From Bacteroides sp. UBA1317 (GTDB lineage Bacteria > Bacteroidota > Bacteroidia > Bacteroidales > Bacteroidaceae), in assembly GCA_002307035.1 (NCBI GenBank), contig DBTL01000039.1:10823-19077 (forward strand): DNA of 8,255 nucleotides, written 5' to 3'. Shown one piece after another: positions 6,225 through 8,255 of this stretch (position 1 is the stretch's first letter; every line of letters begins with the position of its first letter). A program made the translations under genes and the position numbers. Under the pieces are notes generated by a model. It saw only the letters and a list, made by a program, of their open reading frames with translations, was not told the origin of the DNA and did not search any database.

Positions 6225-7886
6225 TTATAGAAAAAAAAGCAGAATTACCTGAGCTATAATTACTCTTAGAAACATGCTCAGAGGATAGACCGTGGCATAA
6301 GCTACAGAAGGGTTATCGCCCGGAATGGTATCGTTAGCATAGTTGAGTGCCATCGGATTGGCCATGCTTCCACAAATCATTCCTACTACCGAACCAAAGT
6401 CTACTTTCATAAACTTAAAGGCAATGATGCCCACAAGCAGAATCGGAATAATCGTCATTCCAAAACCCACCCCTATCCAGAGTAATCCTTCGGGACGAAA
6501 GATCGTTTGAAAGAAGTGCACACCTGCATCTAGTCCCAGACAAGCCAGATACATGGAAAGCCCCAAAGCCCTCAGCATCAGGTTAGCACTACGCGTGGTG
6601 TAAGTCACCATGTGTAGTCTCGGACCGAAAGTTCCAATTAAAATACCCACAATAATGGGACCACCGGCAAGTCCTAACTTCACCGGGGCACTTACGCCGG
6701 GAATGACCAAAGGAATGGCTCCCAGAGCCAATCCAAGTACAATACCAATAAACACAGCCACCATGTTGGGTTCATTGAGACTTTTGACAGCATTGCCCAG
6801 CACCTTCTCCACATTCTGAATAGCAGCAGCTTCGCCTACCACTGTGAGGCGGTCTCCTAACTGCAAGGTTAGTTCGGGCGTAGCGAGTAATTGTACTCCC
6901 GAACGATAAACACGACTAATGTTGATGCCATAGGTGTTTCGCAAACGCAGAGAACCAAGCTTCTTCCCGTTCAGTTCGGGACGAGTCACCACAATGCGCT
7001 GAGACACTAATTGACTGTCTATCGCATTCCAATCAATATCTTCCTTGTTCCAATCCGTATTCTCTTGCTGACCAAACAGCACCGTAAGTGCCAATACGTC
7101 CTTCTCCGAAGTAATAACCAGTAATCGGTCACCCTCCCTCAATACTTTCTCGGAGGTAGGGATACTAACGTTCCCATCTCTCCACAGACGAGAAATAACA
7201 AATTTCGGATAACTAAAATGGGCTATGTCTTTAACGCTTTTATTAAAGATAGCAGGATTGTGCACTTGAAAGGCTGCAATATATGTCTTATTGGCATCAT
7301 CTTTTTGGTTCTCCTCTAAATCGGCCTTCTTCACAAAGACTTTTCTGATGAGCAACACAGCCAGAATAACTCCAACTACTCCCAGTGGATAAGCAACCGC
7401 GCATCCCAATGCAGGCGAATTACTCCCCAAACCCAACTGTTTGAGTGTTTGCTGAGCCGCACCCAATGCAGGCGTATTCGTCGTGGCCCCACATAAAATG
7501 CCTACTGCATCCGGCAATGAGATCCCTGCGGTAAAACTAGCCAACACAGCAAGCAAAGTGCCCATCAACACTACAACCACAGCCAACATATTTAGCTTCA
7601 CCCCTCCCTTATGAAAAGAAGCAAAAAAGCCGGGACCCACTTGCAAACCAAGTGCGTAGACAAAAATCACCAGACCGAAGCTCTCCGCATAGTTGAGCAT
7701 TTGACTGTCTATAGACAAACCTAAGTGTCCGGCCAAAATACCGGCAAAGAAGACAAAGGTCACCCCAAGAGAGATGCCAAATAGATGAATTTTACCCAAT
7801 CCGAGACCAATGGCAGAAATTAACGAGATAACTACCACCGCTTGCAAAGCCGAATGTTCAACGAACAAATTATAGATCCATTCCAT
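6225..7886 (-). CDS. AspT/YidE-type putative transporter with two RCK_C (TrkA-C) domains
   Basis: This 553-residue inner-membrane protein has the architecture of the aspartate:alanine exchanger (AAEx/AspT-YidE) family: about five membrane segments, a soluble centre, then five or six more segments. The two membrane halves repeat the same motifs: GLQVGPGFF (80-88) and GLDAGVHFF (451-459), CGATTNTPAL (132-141) and CGSMANPMAL (505-514), AYPLGV (165-170) and VYPLSM (533-538). Between them are two RCK_C-like domains, roughly 205-272 (containing REGDRLLVI, 250-258) and 293-364 (containing LQLGDRLTVV, 341-350), which in related proteins bind ligands and control transport. AspT itself exchanges aspartate for alanine; the substrate here is unknown. 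No aspartate decarboxylase gene is adjacent, so a decarboxylation-driven proton cycle is not supported locally. An 8-T run in the coding strand just before the stop could be slippage-prone but would affect only the last few residues. The ATG at 7886 follows a promoter at 7919-7926. Confidence 0.92.
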   Translation of the reverse strand: MEWIYNLFVEHSALQAVVVISLISAIGLGLGKIHLFGISLGVTFVFFAGILAGHLGLSIDSQMLNYAESFGLVIFVYALGLQVGPGFFASFHKGGVKLNMLAVVVVLMGTLLAVLASFTAGISLPDAVGILCGATTNTPALGAAQQTLKQLGLGSNSPALGCAVAYPLGVVGVILAVLLIRKVFVKKADLEENQKDDANKTYIAAFQVHNPAIFNKSVKDIAHFSYPKFVISRLWRDGNVSIPTSEKVLREGDRLLVITSEKDVLALTVLFGQQENTDWNKEDIDWNAIDSQLVSQRIVVTRPELNGKKLGSLRLRNTYGINISRVYRSGVQLLATPELTLQLGDRLTVVGEAAAIQNVEKVLGNAVKSLNEPNMVAVFIGIVLGLALGAIPLVIPGVSAPVKLGLAGGPIIVGILIGTFGPRLHMVTYTTRSANLMLRALGLSMYLACLGLDAGVHFFQTIFRPEGLLWIGVGFGMTIIPILLVGIIAFKFMKVDFGSVVGMICGSMANPMALNYANDTIPGDNPSVAYATVYPLSMFLRVIIAQVILLFFL

Positions 7887-7918
7887 GTATAATACCGATT
7901 AACTGGTTTATCGGGCTG

Positions 7919-7949
7919 CAAAGATACAACTATTCATTTATTCTACAGA
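7919..7949 (-). promoter_or_regulatory. Putative Bacteroides promoter of the AspT-like gene
   Basis: On the minus strand, TATCTTTG (7926 to 7919) fits TAnnTTTG exactly. Upstream at 7949-7946 is TCTG, a three-of-four match to the -33 TTTG, with a 19-nt spacer. The transcription start would be near 7912, giving a leader of about 25 nt before the ATG at 7886. The leader has no recognisable Shine-Dalgarno sequence, as is common in Bacteroides. Confidence 0.65.
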
Positions 7950-8147
7950 GAAGAGACATAACGAATTTTACAAAAAGCATGCTACTTATCTCACCATCCC
8001 ATTCAGCTAACAAAGAGTGAGCAACGAAGTTATTATAAAACTTTGCGACTCTAAAATAATAAAAGCTCTAACAACATCTTATCTATTTGAAAATTAGATT
8101 ATTAGACTATTAAGCGCACCTACAGTTAAAAAAATATTAGAGAAAGA
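7950..8147. other. AT-rich intergenic spacer without recognisable gene
   Basis: The gene-free stretch between the AspT-like start (7886) and the tRNA (8209) is about 320 bp. Apart from the promoters at its two ends I see no convincing open frame or RNA gene in it. The only local structure is a degenerate run of octamers, ATTAGATT, ATTAGACT and ATTAAGCG (8093-8116). A CTTTG-containing sequence near 8041 resembles a -7 element only weakly and leads into no reading frame. Confidence 0.6.
8093..8116. repeat. Short degenerate octamer tandem repeat
   Basis: Three consecutive octamers start with ATTA: ATTAGATT, ATTAGACT and ATTAAGCG. The first two differ at one position; the third keeps only the first half. 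In such AT-rich DNA this may be chance. It lies about 30 bp upstream of the tRNA promoter -33 element, where an AT-rich UP-like or protein-binding element would be possible but is unproven. Confidence 0.35.
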
Positions 8148-8179
8148 TTTGCGTAGTCCAAAAGTTCATCCTATATTTG
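8148..8179 (+). promoter_or_regulatory. Bacteroides promoter (TTTG-N20-TATATTTG) of tRNA-Ser
   Basis: TTTG at 8148-8151 and TATATTTG at 8172-8179 are 20 nt apart, a full consensus match. Transcription should begin around 8184-8188, roughly 20-25 nt before the mature tRNA 5' end at 8209. AT-rich sequence immediately upstream of the -33 element (poly-A at 8128-8134) would suit a strong stable-RNA promoter. Confidence 0.8.
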
Positions 8180-8181
8180 CA

Positions 8182-8203
8182 CCGCATTTGAGAGAAAATG
8201 CGG
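8182..8203 (+). repeat. Perfect 8-bp inverted repeat at the tRNA leader
   Basis: CCGCATTT (8182-8189) and AAATGCGG (8196-8203) are perfect complements with a 6-nt loop (GAGAGA). The element starts just after the -7 box and ends 5 nt before the mature tRNA 5' end. Depending on the exact start site it could form a hairpin in the pre-tRNA 5' leader or act as a DNA inverted repeat at the transcription start. Confidence 0.6.
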
Positions 8204-8208
8204 GTAAA

Positions 8209-8255
8209 GGAAGTGTGGGTGAGTGGCTGAAACCACCAGTTTGCTACACTGACGT
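8209..8255 (+). tRNA. tRNA-Ser, anticodon GCT (5' part, cut by window edge)
   Basis: The 47 bases follow the tRNA plan: acceptor strand GGAAGTG (8209-8215), T8 G9, D stem GGT (8218-8220) with ACC (8232-8234) around the loop GAGTGGCTGAA typical of class II tRNAs, then anticodon stem CCAGT (8236-8240) with ACTGA (8248-8252) and loop TTGCTAC (8241-8247). The anticodon is GCT (8243-8245), reading serine AGC and AGU codons. One pair in the anticodon stem (C8236 with A8252, positions 27-43) does not match. The variable arm, T arm and 3' end lie beyond the window, so the long variable arm expected of tRNA-Ser cannot be confirmed. Confidence 0.9.

Noticed and set aside
8033..8048. Promoter-like AAACTTTG in the spacer
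   Set aside because: It lacks the TA of the -7 consensus in the right place and no reading frame or RNA-like structure follows.

Overview
The window looks like ordinary chromosomal DNA from a member of the Bacteroidales, most likely Bacteroides. The base composition is moderately AT-rich. Shine-Dalgarno sequences are weak or absent. Several genes are preceded by the Bacteroides-type promoter (TTTG, about 19-20 nt, TAnnTTTG) instead of a sigma70 -35/-10 pair. No mobile elements, CRISPR arrays or phage genes are visible.

Layout. Positions 3077 to 1 (minus strand) hold an oxidative pentose phosphate operon in the order gnd, zwf, pgl. The third gene is only present as its first 23 codons and overlaps the zwf stop by 4 nt (ATGA). 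Divergent from gnd is a glutamate-transporter-fold (DAACS) secondary transporter (3193-4353, plus), followed by an AMP-forming acyl-CoA synthetase-like adenylating enzyme with its own clear promoter (4460-6118, plus). Converging on it is an AspT/YidE-type membrane transporter with two RCK_C domains (7886-6225, minus). A 60-nt hairpin lies in the gap between the two stops and probably terminates both transcripts. An AT-rich spacer follows, and the window ends inside a tRNA-Ser(GCT) gene that has a strong Bacteroides promoter.

How the genes fit together. gnd, zwf and pgl encode the three enzymes that turn glucose-6-phosphate into ribulose-5-phosphate plus NADPH, so they form one functional unit. 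The transporter, the ligase and the AspT-like protein show no obvious shared pathway and appear to be separate transcription units.

The most interesting points are modest. The DAACS transporter has lost the NMDGT motif and the side-chain-carboxylate-binding arginine, so its substrate and ion coupling are probably not those of a glutamate transporter. The ligase has a changed P-loop. There is a perfect 8-bp inverted repeat at the transcription start of the tRNA. I do not see a clearly new biological system here.
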